From assembly GCA_036583965.1 (NCBI GenBank), contig JAZBQD010000015.1:64510330-64574329 (forward strand): DNA of 64,000 nt, in the 5' to 3' direction. The notes beneath the pieces are model-generated. The model was not told the origin of the DNA and made no database searches. It saw nothing but the letters and a program-made list of their open reading frames with translations. Positions 24,381-36,500 of this stretch are shown piece by piece. This stretch comes from Prunella strophiata (lineage: Eukaryota > Chordata > Aves > Passeriformes > Prunellidae). The translations under genes and the position numbers were made by a program. Numbering within the stretch: position 1 is the first letter of the stretch; each line of letters opens with the position of its first letter.

Positions 24381-24700
24381 TGTTGTAGGCACACAGTTTG
24401 GGACAATTGGGGGTGGGGCTGCAGTTGAGCCTCATCCCCAATGGGCTGCAGCTGTGCAGGACAGGTGAGCAGCTTTGAAGGTAAAGGGACATGGAGTGCC
24501 CAGGTGCACTGACCAATCACCCAAGGGTGCAGAGGGCACACAGGTGTAAGGCATGTGAGATAAAGGGTATAAAAGGTTGGACTGAAGGGCAATAAAGGGC
24601 TGCAGATGCTCGAAGTCTTCTTTGGTGATGGTTGTACCTCTATGGTTGTCCCAAGAGCTTTCTTCCTTCTGTTGCCTTTGCATCCTCTTAGATTCTTCTG
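24381..24700 (+). mobile_element. Probable solo LTR, sense orientation
   Basis: Has a compact retroviral-type promoter block: CCAAT at 24513-24517, TATA box GTATAAAAGG at 24567-24576, and polyadenylation signal AATAAA at 24591-24596. The short TATA-to-AATAAA distance with GC-richer U3 upstream (TGTAGGCACACAG start, GGGGTGGGGCTGCAG) is typical of avian LTRs. The 3' edge and target duplication could not be fixed by eye, so the ends are approximate. The 159-codon minus-strand frame over this region is a by-product, not a gene. Confidence 0.6.
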
Positions 24701-25383
24701 TTTGTCCTCTTGGGTTGTTGTGATGTTGCTATATGTGAGATATGTGTTGATTTCTTCCCAGCCTATTTCTATATGTTTCTGTATGGTCATGGATTTTTTT
24801 TTTTAGTGTTAAAGATAAGATTATTAATTAAAGAGTGTGTGTACTGTATGTTTCCAGCAGAAGTTATCTGCTTCTGGTGTTCCTGCACTTATACTGGAAT
24901 TTCTTCTTCCAAATCAGAACCTGGAATCTGATGCTCTTGAAATTTCCATTAGATGTTAGGGTAGGAATTCCCATTTCTGCACTGCTTGTTAGAATTCAGG
25001 GGTGCTCCCTGTGTAAGGACAAACAGACAAATGGAGAGCTGAGAGGTCAGTTTTTGTTGATCAGCTTGATTCATTGCATGCCTGGTATCAGAGAGTTGCT
25101 GCAGAGGCATTGCTTGGATATGAAGAGACTGTCATTGAATTTAGGAAATACATACTGCAGAGCACTGCGTAGTAAAAAGCAGTGATATGAGATTGATAAA
25201 TGTGTGGACAGCACAATATGTTTGGAGAAGAGGAAGCCAGTAGGTTGCTTAACTCAGGGTATTGAGGAAGTAGGATGAGCATCCAAATGCCTCAGGCTTT
25301 TTATAACTTATGGCTCTTGGCCCAAGCCATCAATGCAGATGTTTTCCTTTGTGTGACACTGAAGTACTTGTAAGGTGGAGTGT

Positions 25384-25385
<2 letters not shown>

Positions 25386-25430
<45 letters not shown>
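25386..25430. repeat. T45 homopolymer
   Basis: Uninterrupted run of 45 T on the + strand, the longest in the window. Confidence 0.9.
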
Positions 25431-26203
25431 CCTTCCTGAACATGAAAAGGGGCCTAAAATGAAATAAAATTCTTTTTAGGAATATGTCAGCTTGGGGTTG
25501 GTATAATTATTTTCTCTTCCAAAAGTAATCATGCTGTTAGTGTTACCATGTCTGCATATTGAGAATGACTGACTGGTTTCCATCACATTTGGTAGAAAGG
25601 AATGTGTTTTGAGGAGGCAATTAGGAAAAGGGTGGTGTCAACACTGAAGGTGTGGAACAGGGAGGTCAGAGTTACAGAGAAACAGGTATAGTAGGACAGG
25701 GAGGTGTAAAGACAGGCCACAAAGCATTCAAAAGTGAGACCTAATTAGTTTAATTGCTAGTGAGTCAAGTTGTTAGGCTCCTGGCAGTATTCGAATCAGC
25801 CCAGATAGGTCCTGTGCCTTCAAGATCTTTGCCCCTTCACCTTCTGCTCTGCTGTAGAGAAGTGATGGTCTGTGAGATGCCTGCAGTGGGGATGTGGCCC
25901 CAGCTAGGCAGCTCTTGTGAGAGTGGCATGCAGCAAAGTGTGATGTCGCTCTTTTTTTCCCCCCAGTATGTGCAATACATGTGTGAAATTGGAAGGCAAG
26001 GCTTACTCCCCCGCAGTCTTTCATTTCTCCTTCTTGCTTTCAGCATTGTCCTGACTCACTCATGGTTCCTTGTAGCAGCATTTGGAATATGGCTTTCACA
26101 TGAGAAGTAAGAAACAGATGTTTCTGTGCTCATTCAGTCTCTGGAGCACCAGGATCTAAAATGCTTTTAAAAGAAAGCTAAGAACACGACTGGACAGGGG
26201 TTT

Positions 26204-26242
26204 TGATCACATTTCTCTTCCCAAAAGAGAGAGATGTGATCA
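26204..26242. repeat. 15-bp inverted repeat with 9-nt loop
   Basis: TGATCACATTTCTCT at 26204-26218 pairs with AGAGAGATGTGATCA at 26228-26242. There is one non-Watson-Crick position, which is a G:U pair in RNA. Confidence 0.8.
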
Positions 26243-27355
26243 CAAGGATGTGATATTTTGGTGACATCGTTAGCTGTGAGGGATGATTATACAACTAAGC
26301 TTATTTCTTCTGCCAATGTGCAGAATAGTGTTCCAAATTAAAATTTGGAGAGATGACAGGAAGCTTATTTGAAGAAATATTCATTAATTAAATTAATGGT
26401 GTGTGAATTAATTTCATTACTGCACAATTAAACACCAAATATCACTGTGTGTACCCCTTTGCAAACTTATGAATGGGTCAGGTGAAGTTACACAGTCATC
26501 AGAAAGTTTCTTCTGTAATTTCTTCCAGAGGAAGAAATTGAAGCCCAGAATTTTTCACTTGTTTATGTTTGTGCCACACAGCACATTAAAGATGTCATAA
26601 TTCAGTAATTTGGAACTGATGATATCAGCAATTGGTTCCAGCATATGTTGCCTTTCTTTAGAAAAAAAGAAGAAAAAAACCTTTGTACTGCTATTGAGTA
26701 AAATACCCTGTTCATCTGCTGTGCCATACATTTCCCAGTTTATTGAGGAGTGTAGCTTATTAAATGTGTTTTAGAGTTGCATTTTTATTATTTGTATGCC
26801 TGCCTGTAATTTATTTTAATGTTAAACACTTAGAATTGTCTAAAAACAAAATGTTACTTGGCTGTTCTGGCAGAATGCAACTTTCTTTAAATCCATCATC
26901 GTCTTTGATTCATCACACACTAGGAAAATATTTCTTACATATTTAATCAATTTAGGCATGTGTAAGCCCTGTGAGCAGAGTGGCATTTCTTTACATAATA
27001 CCTTGTCCAATCTCAGCTGTGATGGACAATTTGCTTTGATAATGCACCTTGCCTTCTCATGAGACTGAATAAAAAAAGATAAATGAAAGTGAATACCTAG
27101 CAAGAATTCCCTACCTAGCAGACTGAATGGCCCAAAATTAAAGACTGTGTGAAAAAGAAGCTTTTGCCATCCACAGACATGTTGCTTTCTCCTCCCCACA
27201 CACAAACTCACTGGTATTGCTTAGCTGGGAAGCTGACCAAACTAATGTTCAGACAAAACTGTATGTAGGTAATTGCACTCTGTTGTTGGTCATAGAGCTT
27301 GTGTTCACAACAAGCTTCACAAATGAAGCATTTGATTAATGAGTAAATTCCCGAA

Positions 27356-27533
27356 GAATTGGAATTGGCTGCTCGGGGAGGTGGCAGAGTCACCATCCCT
27401 GGAGGCGTTCAAGAAACGACTGGATTGTGGCACAGTGCTGTGCTTTAATTGACAAAGTGAGGATTGGTCACAGTTTGGAGGCAATGACCTTCGAGGTCTT
27501 TCCCAATCTTAAAACTTCTGTGGTTCTTTGATG
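27356..27533 (+). mobile_element. CR1 LINE, 3' end fragment
   Basis: Sense CR1 3' end. It contains GGAATTGGCTGCTCGGGGAG, then GTCACCATCCCTGGAGG and TTCAAGAAACGACTGGAT, and ends in diverged TTCTGTGGTTCT octamers. Its sequence resembles the subfamily with 'AGTGCTGTGCTTTA' more than the other copies here. Non-coding. Confidence 0.93.
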
Positions 27534-30525
27534 TCATGGAAGGTTGTCATGAAGAGTAGCAATAGGAAAATGTTCCTCTTCTTACTACCATGGATATTTA
27601 GTGGCAGGTACCATGCTGCCGAGACAGCCTGATACCACAAATGCAGGAGGACTCTTTGCCCTTCTGAAAAGGAGATAATTTAATACCACTATAAGTGCAT
27701 GAAAATATGTGCCATTTAAATTCATCAGAAGTGACTTGGGAGACTTGGACTACATAAGAAATAAACTAAAAGCCATCTAAGCTATCATTTGGGTAGCATG
27801 AAATTACATGCAAGAGACATTAAAATGCAAAAATAACCTTTAAGGGATGATTCAAAAGGTGTACTTTTAAGATAGACTAAGGAAATAAGTGTGACACCTC
27901 TGAACTGCACTGCAGCTCACTTTTTCTGGGGATAGAGCAGCCCATGTGACTGGGACCCACAAATTCCTTTCAGTTTCGTTTTTTCCATTTCTGGTATGAC
28001 TGAGGTGCATATCCCTGGCAGATTTTTTTTCTGGTAATGAAATAAAGCCCTCTTTTTACAAATCATTAGCTCTTTAGTTAACATTTCATCTGTGAATTGC
28101 CTTACTATCACTCCTAACTCACAAAGAGCAGAAATACAGAAGGGAGAAAACTGTGACAGTTGTAAAAGGAAAATCACTTCCTGTGTATATTAAATACCCC
28201 CAAAAACAGCCTTAAATTACAAAGCTGGAATCTTAGTGAGAATCAGTTTCTCTTCCTTTCCCTCCATCTTGTTGAAACCACAGTTACCAATCTGAGGTTT
28301 TTTTGATAAGTGACTTGTGGATTTCAGTGAAAATATTCAAAATTCATGCCCAGGTGAAACTCTCTAAACTGGAATTTGATTAAAAAGTCATAGCACCAGT
28401 AGCCTTATCTGTTCTTTGTCCTTCAGGGTCACTTTCAGAGTAATAGGTTAACTTGTCTAATGATCAGAACATTAATGATTTTTTTTTTTTTTTTTCTGCA
28501 GAAAGAGTAAAGGTTCTAATTTTGGGTTACATGGAAGTTTAGCTTTTGATCAATTAGAATAGCAGCTATTGATGTACTCAAACATAGCTAATGACTCTAC
28601 AGCATGGAGGAGATTACCATGCATTGAAGCAGTTCTCCTATGAACAGAACACTGCAACTGTAGCTACAACATAAAGGAAATCTATTCCTTGGGAAGAACT
28701 TTTTTTTCCTTTTGGATACTAATGATTTAGGATTTGTTGCTGTTAAATATTTTTCTTGAGAAGGGTTGATCAAGAGTTTAGGTCACTTCAGTTACACTCC
28801 TCAAAGCCTCTGTAAAAACACTGAGCTGAAGAAAGAGGTAGGGTGTGAAAAAGGGGGAATAGGGCAGATGCCTGGGTCAAAAAATAAGCTTTTAGAATAT
28901 TCATTATTCCTGTCACAAAGAGCTGCTTTAATAGTAACTTCAAAAGCTTATTGTGAAGTTGAGCTTAAAACTTTCTATCCTCTCTTTCTGTGAAGGTTTA
29001 AGTGTATTTGTTTGAAAAATAGAATTTAAACTGATATTTAGTCATGAACTATGGCTTGGAAAGAAACCAAACTTCTGTGAATGACTGAGGAAGTCATGAT
29101 GGGATTGTTAGGAGCTGCTTCAGTGTTCAGGCTTGGTAAAGCTCATCTGCAGAGCACAGGAGGTATCACTGCACCACAGGGCTGTGGAACCAGGGCTGCC
29201 TTCTAGGGGGCACTGACTTGGCCCCAGCTTCTACTGATCCCCTAGGAGAGACTGGAGGACAGGAGACAAACCCTTAATGTGGCACTGTGGGCAGCCTCCT
29301 TGAGATGTAGGCTGTGTAAAAACAAATTCCTCCCTCCATCCATTGTTTTTCAATATCATCTTGCCCAGAGATGAGGCTACTCCAGTGAAATGCTCTCTAG
29401 GGATTGAAGCCATCTACTTCTCTCTTTTGCAACTCATCCTCTTGGTTGTCAGTATGAGGTTGAGTACTTCGTGAATGACAAAAAAGTAAAAATCCTAATG
29501 AGTTAGTTCAATACTTTATTTTTGTGAGTTTCCTTTCCATCTGGTATTTTTCAAGGGTTAAAGTCTTCCCCTCTCAGTCCCCCCAGTGTCAAATTTAAAA
29601 ACACTGGCTTTTGTTGGAATATTTATATCCTGATTAGCAATAATGAAAAGCAAATCAGGATTTTTAGATCATGGGTGCTAAAGTTACCCATTTAAAAAAA
29701 AATTATGAAAACTGTCTTTTCCTTTGGATGTAGAGTTCACAGTGTGTAATGCTTGTTTGAGGCACTCAGTCGATTATCCAGGCTTTGCATCACTGAGCGT
29801 GACAGCTCCTGTGAGATTAAAGAGCTGGTACCATCAGAACTTTATTCAGTTTTTCTTTCATTTCTACAAGTACAGAGAAGGATAGGTGTACTTGTAAAGT
29901 GTCACAAGGATTACACTGCAGTGCTTTCTGGATAAACTTCAGTGCCACTGAAGTGGGGGAAACAATACTAAATAATCTCAAGACAGCTGTCATGTCTCCA
30001 AAAGTGTCTGATCAGATCTTCAAATCTGAATGCTGGATACCTTGTGGATACTTTCAACCTCTAGTATCCATCACTTTTGTTTTCATCCATTCTAGTCATA
30101 GGAATGTGATTAGGCACTAAACTAATGAAATAGCTGTTAATTTACAATGATCTCTCTTCAATTTTACATGTGAAATGATTTATAAAGAGTGGGGTATTCA
30201 GAAATTTTAGTTCCCACTTCTTCAAATGCTTCCTAAATGTTATGTTTAGAGAATGTATTGTGTATTTAAAAATTATTTGGACTGTTAAGAGTTAGGGTAT
30301 TGAAATAGCACAAGAATTTCTCAAATAAGTAACACTGATACTTATATAGTTATAAAAATCTAGGTATGAGGGGTGAAGCATGGAATGGAGTATCTTTGGT
30401 CTTTTAGTGTAAGAGGTTCTGTGTGTATGTGCTGTTTGCTTGATTGGTTGGTTTGTTTTATAATCTAGTTGCATGACTTGAGGTCATTCTAGTCAGTACA
30501 TATCTCCTTTTTTTGTTTGTTTGGG

Positions 30526-30526
<1 letters not shown>
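27534..30526. other. Intronic DNA, nothing recognised
   Basis: AT-rich, with a short T run near 28480-28495. No exon, structural RNA or mobile element recognised. Confidence 0.5.

Positions 30527-30568
<42 letters not shown>
30527..30568. repeat. T42 homopolymer
   Basis: Uninterrupted run of 42 T, preceded by TTTG-type low complexity. Confidence 0.9.
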
Positions 30569-30571
<3 letters not shown>

Positions 30572-33500
30572 GTAGATTGAGTTTCTCCTTAGTTGTAGGA
30601 CAGAAATAGCTGAATCCAGAGGAGAAACTTTACTGTTTAGGTTCTTAATTCAAGTGAGATATAGCCAGTGTGGCATATGTTGAGTCTGCTTCACTGCACT
30701 GTGTATTCCAGGTGGAATGATTCAGAAGAAAACAGCTGTCTAGTCTAACATATATCTCTGGATATGTGTTGGCTGGGGTTCCTGGCTTGTAGACAGTAGT
30801 ATATTAGGAAAAAAAAAATAAAACACTAGAGAAAAAAAATTTGATAGGGAAGAATCTATTCCTATTAAAACTGATTGTTCTTATTGTCTTTCCACTGAGC
30901 AGTCATTCCAATGGGTATATATACAAATGTAGACAAAAAATATAAATGGGTCTCTAAATCTGTGAACTTTACTCTCACTGTGGTGAGAACACAAAGCATC
31001 ATCTTTCATAGCAGGAAGAAAGAAAACTGTTTCAAATTGAAAGGGGAGTTGGGGGAAAAAGAGCATGGAGTAAGCATGGGAAAAAATTTGCCCTTAATAC
31101 CTTTCTTCTTGTCTCTCAGTCAGAAGAAATGGGAAAAGAGAAGCCTGTAGGTTGCTCTGTAGTAAAAAATAAAATACTCTGTGGACACTCTGCAATGACT
31201 GATCTCACAAGGTTCACTTTATCCTAATTTTCAGTGGAGGCAGAGTACCAGATATCTGGTGTCTGTACAAAATATTGAGGAATACTTGCTTTCCATGTGG
31301 AAACAAACTTCCTCAGCTGCAGTTATCTCACATGAAACCAGCATTCTGTGCAGCTGATTATCTGGGCTCATTCTCAGTTTAGTATTGGGGAGCCATTAAT
31401 TTTGTTATGGTGGTGATTATATGACATAATAGGGATCATTTGCATTGCCAGTATTTATGGCACAAGTTTGGAGAGGAGTTTTTGGAAGTAAGTAGATTTG
31501 GAATGAAATATGTAGAACCAGTTGTTGCATACACTGAGTTAGATGCATTCTTTGAGTTACCACTGTTTCAGGGTATTGTGACCCATATTTTTTTTCCCAT
31601 TTGTTGTTTGAATTTCTAATAGTCTAAGTTGAAATGTGGTGGGCAGATATCTTGCTGAGCCATATTTACAATAGTTGTGATCTTACAGTTCTTTAGAAAC
31701 TTGGATCCTTCTTGAGGCAGCTGTAACTAAGGGCAGAAGTGAGGGCATGCTAAAATACTAATTTTAAAATTAAAATTTTTATTTAACCAGTTTGATTTTA
31801 AGGAACCAGTTGTTCCTTAGAGGTATACTCCTTTCCCTTACAGTTTCCAAAGCCCTGAGCCATTCCTTGGCCTTTCTGTGCTCCACTAGGAGCCTTTACT
31901 TCACTATCTTAGAATGTGGTATTGATGTGTTTAGGTTTTTCATTTTCATACATCCTGGGTGGTTTTTTTGGTGAAAAATGTTCATGCAGTTTTGCTAAAA
32001 ATAAACAGAATTACAAGTTTATTTCGTCTTAATAAGTAGCTTTAGAATGCAAGTTATGGGAACCAAATGTGCTATTGTTGCCTTAAACATACTTGCTTTG
32101 GGAGAATATGGTAATGAAATGTCTGCAAGCACAAATTCAACAAAAAGTAGAGATTTTGAGGATATATAAAGAACTCATTACAGAAGCTCACTACTATTCT
32201 GAGATGTTACCTCTAGTTATAGCAAGTCTGAGGATGGATTTGAAAATTAACAGTTCATAAGTTAGCTTTGAAATAATAGCAAATTACTATTACTTTTCCA
32301 ATTATGGTAATACTGTTCATTATTAATTAGATAATTCATTGTCATAAATAATGCTCACCTCACTCAAAATTCCTCTCCATCCCCACTTCATGTTACGGAA
32401 TTGGTTCCTGATTTTCTTTGCTTGTGTAACTCTTCCTGTGTCACCAGACAGCCTCTTCCTGTGTAACGATGAGGGTGTTCAGCCATCTGCTTTGTACAGC
32501 ATCTGTAAAAAGAGAGCAGCCTTTGGCCTGCCTAAGGAATTCCAGCAGCTCTAGTACTTCCATGTGGCTGTGCTAGTTATGGAGGAGTCTCCACATTGCT
32601 ACCCATCATTGGAATACAGCCCTGTAGTCACTTCTGGAAGTAGTATATACCACGTGTAGTTTTATCTAGGTAGCATTTTCAAGTACCTTATGTCAGAAAT
32701 TGAGTAAGATGTGTTGTATGAATGTTGTGTCTGGTCTTGTCATTTATTCAAATGTTATACAAGTATTAAATATGTATAGTGGGGGAAGACCTTGATTTTT
32801 AAATCATGTTTTCTTAGATGCTTTGAGATAAAGTGTAAGTAGTTGGTGTTGGTGCAGAGTTGTGAATTTAAGCTCAGACTTCAGAGGTTAGGGAAACTGG
32901 AATATTTGTTTTTCCTTGCATAATATTTTACTCATTTTCAAAGCTAGTCTAGTGTTAATGAGGCCATTTTTATTTAGTACTATGAATAATTTATGATGAA
33001 ATTATAATTCTCTTTAATTTTGAAAGTCATTAGTATTGAAAGAAACCCTGTTATTGAAAGAAATTATATTATGACCTAGTGAAGCTTATAAAACTGGGAT
33101 GATGTAGTAATTGCTTTATTGCTGGGTCCATTAAAAAAACCCAAAAAAACTATGAATGGTGAAATTCAATTTTGTAACCAAAGGTATCCAATGTAAGGTT
33201 GCTACCAAAAATGAAATTCTGTATATTTATATCAGTAGTGTCAGACTGTTAGTGGGTTTTTATGATGCTCAGATATTTCCATCTCTTGGATACTAACTTA
33301 AATCAGACTAACTTCACTGGTGCCCCAAATACTGCTTTCATTTTAACATGGAGCATTCTGATAAACAAACATGCAAAGGAGTAGTTGATTGAGTAGACTT
33401 GCTTTGAGCTGAGCAGGATTTGAACTCAGTCCCCAGTACTGGAATTCTATAGTGGATGCAAATTTATTCAAATTAAGAGTGTGTCTGAGTCTCTGCAAAG

Positions 33501-36500
33501 ATACTCACTGGTAACTGGGGTTAACATATTGTTACCAAAAGTTGGTTTTGTTTTTGTTGAGTGTTGATGATGTTCTGTAGATGTTGATTTTAATTGAAAG
33601 CAGATGTGCTGGCTTCTAGGTTATGACTTTGCCAAAAATATTGAAATGTACAATTGGAGAAGCGCTAGAGAAGAGAAAATGGAAAAGAGCTGTAAGGGAA
33701 GAGAGTCTTCAGGCTCACATCTGCTTTTCCTTATGTTCTGCTATGAGAAGCAACATGAAAACACTAATTATCCTCTAAAGGGGATACTTATTTACATATA
33801 TTCATATACCCATCTCAGCACTGCATACACAGGCACTATTTGTGAATATTTGTAAATAAAGGTATACAATATGTGCTAGGAGGAAACAAAGAATCACCAG
33901 GATGCCTTAAACACACCTCTGGAGCAGTTCTTCATTTGATGTAACTGACTCTAGTAAATTGATTTATGTGCTTTTGAGAGTCTGTTACTTTTGCCTGTTA
34001 TTACAGCACTCCTACTCCTGTCTATGGATTATTACGAATGTTGCACTTTTAAAATTGATACCTGGACTTTAGAGAGTGCGTGCATTACCCTAGGGACTGG
34101 AAATGCTCTGTAGGTGTCAGATGAAGATACATCTTTATGAGCAATTCAATGCTTTTGATTAGGGAAGAGGAAAATTTGACTTTTTCAAAGGTCATTGGGC
34201 TTCTGCAAAGATTGTAACCCAGCTCTTTAACTTGGCCTAGAACCAGAAAGGTGATCAGTGCAGTATGTTAGGAAGTGCTGGTTATAGTGTATTTGTTAAT
34301 GGTTTAGCTCAGAGTTCAGCAGAGCCTCATAATTACTTCAAAGGCTCTGGATACCTTTACATGTGTTCTCTTTGTTTCTCTTGAGGTCTCTGTGACCTGA
34401 AGGCGAAGTTCTGCTTTGGTTATTAATTGTAGTACAGCAAAAATGCAATCAGACTCTGCATGGGGTCCTTTTGAGTCACTGGACTTTGGAAAAGACTTTT
34501 TTTGTTTGGTTGCAGCCCTTTGAGTCCAGAGAGCCTGTCCTCTGAAGGTGCAGTATCTGTATCCCATGCAAGGTAAAGTCTCTTGAAGGCCCACAAACTC
34601 CTCCTTCTAAACAGCTTTATGGCAGTGTCCAACAGAGGATTGTTGCTGCCCAAAGTCAGATTGAAAGTATTCACCAAACTTCTACAAGTTATGTCACATG
34701 CTAGTCATTCTTTAAGGAAGATGGTTGTAAATTACATGTTTGTGCCAATAAATAAGCTCAAGAGATTTTTAGTTTTCTTTTAGAAACCTTTAATATGGAC
34801 ATCAGGACTTAAAAAAAAAAAACCCCAAAAAACAAGTATCTGGAAGCTGCATGCTGTTACTTTTATTTAATGCAGGTCTGCTAAGTAGGATTTCTCTCAC
34901 ATACTGCTGTTTTCAGACCTATTCATTAGCAAGCTGGTATTTTTATCAGAACTATTTAACAAATCTTTACAGTTGTCAAACTGTTTCAGAATTAAAACCT
35001 TTGGTTTCCTATAACAGTAGTTTTTGATAAAAGTATCTTCTTGTTCCTAGAACATTTCTGAAAATGGTTGTTGGGTATTTGAATCTATGCTTGGGAATAC
35101 CCCTAAGAAATGGAAGATAACCTGTGGAAACCTACTTTAGGTGGACTAAAATGAGGTAGTAACAGAACATTTATGCCAATGTTTAATTGCATACCTATTA
35201 AATTTTATTTACAGAAACTTGTGTCTGTTAGATTTTTTTTTTTTTTGAGTGGAAACAATTTTATTTTCCAGTTAGGAGATGCTTTTTGTACTCAAGTATT
35301 ACAATTTTGTGGAGGTATCAAGAAATTACAGTCAGTCCTCAAAAAATTTACAAAATAATTCTTATTAAAAAAAAAATCCATAAATAAGAAATAAGGTTAT
35401 TTAATGAGTTCTGTTATTGATATCTGAATACCCAATGTGGTCAATGAACTTCAATAGAGGTAAAGCAATTGAGTGTAATCTTACCTTTTAGGCTGGTCTG
35501 TTTATAGTTGAATAATTTCACCTGAGAGAGCAGTTTGGATCAAATTACTATAAAGTATAACTTAATCTGTGGGAGCTTGGAGCCAAAAGGTTTTATGATG
35601 GAAAAATGTCTAGATTAACCCAATACATATGCAGAAGAAAATCTTATACATAGTTTTTCATGCATACTTACTATCTCCCTAATGAAATCTCAGTATTTTC
35701 TCTGCCTCATTAAAAGTAAATTGTTTGTATTAAGTCTTAAGTATTTACTCAGTAGCAATACTGAAAATCCTACTCTTAACATTTTTACACGCCATTCTTG
35801 CTGTCTTGTGTTTGTGGTTTCACTTTTTGTTGACAGCTGCTCACTGGTGAAAAGGAGATATGGGAGATCTTGGTCAAGCATTATATGGTCATTTCAAGCT
35901 TTTAAACCTCTCCCTGGCTTAATAATGCTGGGTTTTTTTATGACTACACTACAGTCATTTAGGAGTGTAAATCAGGTGAGGAGTAACAATTAGGAGTGTA
36001 ACCCGAGAAATCTGGATGTGTTGGACTAATGAGGTGTTTTTCCAGTAAAGTTAGGGATGCTTACTCTAGGTTTCAAAAATTCTGAGATCATCTTCTCAAT
36101 GCCCATTCTGCCCCCCAACTCGTGCTCTCCAATCCCCTGTTGCTCCCAGAGAAAAGACCTCCAGGTGGAAGAGGCACCGCTGGGATTGAAATGAAATTGT
36201 TGAAATTACCATTTATTAGGAATAAAGGAACACAGCAGCTTTAGCCAGAGCAGGTGGAGAGATGCTGCTGGGTTATCAAGGGAAAGAAATACCTGTTAAA
36301 GCTGAGTGGCTGAAGATAGTGTTGTTGTGCTTTCATATCTGACATGGGAGATATGAGAATACACTGATCATGGAAAAACAGTCTTGAGACTGAGATGTAG
36401 TTTCTTACTCGGAAGATGCAATTCTGAAGTACTGTTCTGGTTTGAGCAAATAGGCTTAACAACCTGCTTGTTTTCAATATGGAGGTAGCTTAGCTGATGA

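Larger units (their letters stand above)
24701..27355. other. Intronic DNA with T45 tract and hairpin
   Basis: No exon recognised. The T45 tract and the 15-bp hairpin are listed separately. Confidence 0.5.

Noticed and set aside
24311..24790. 159-codon minus-strand frame
   Set aside because: It lies across the LTR-like element in antisense, with a composition explained by that element.
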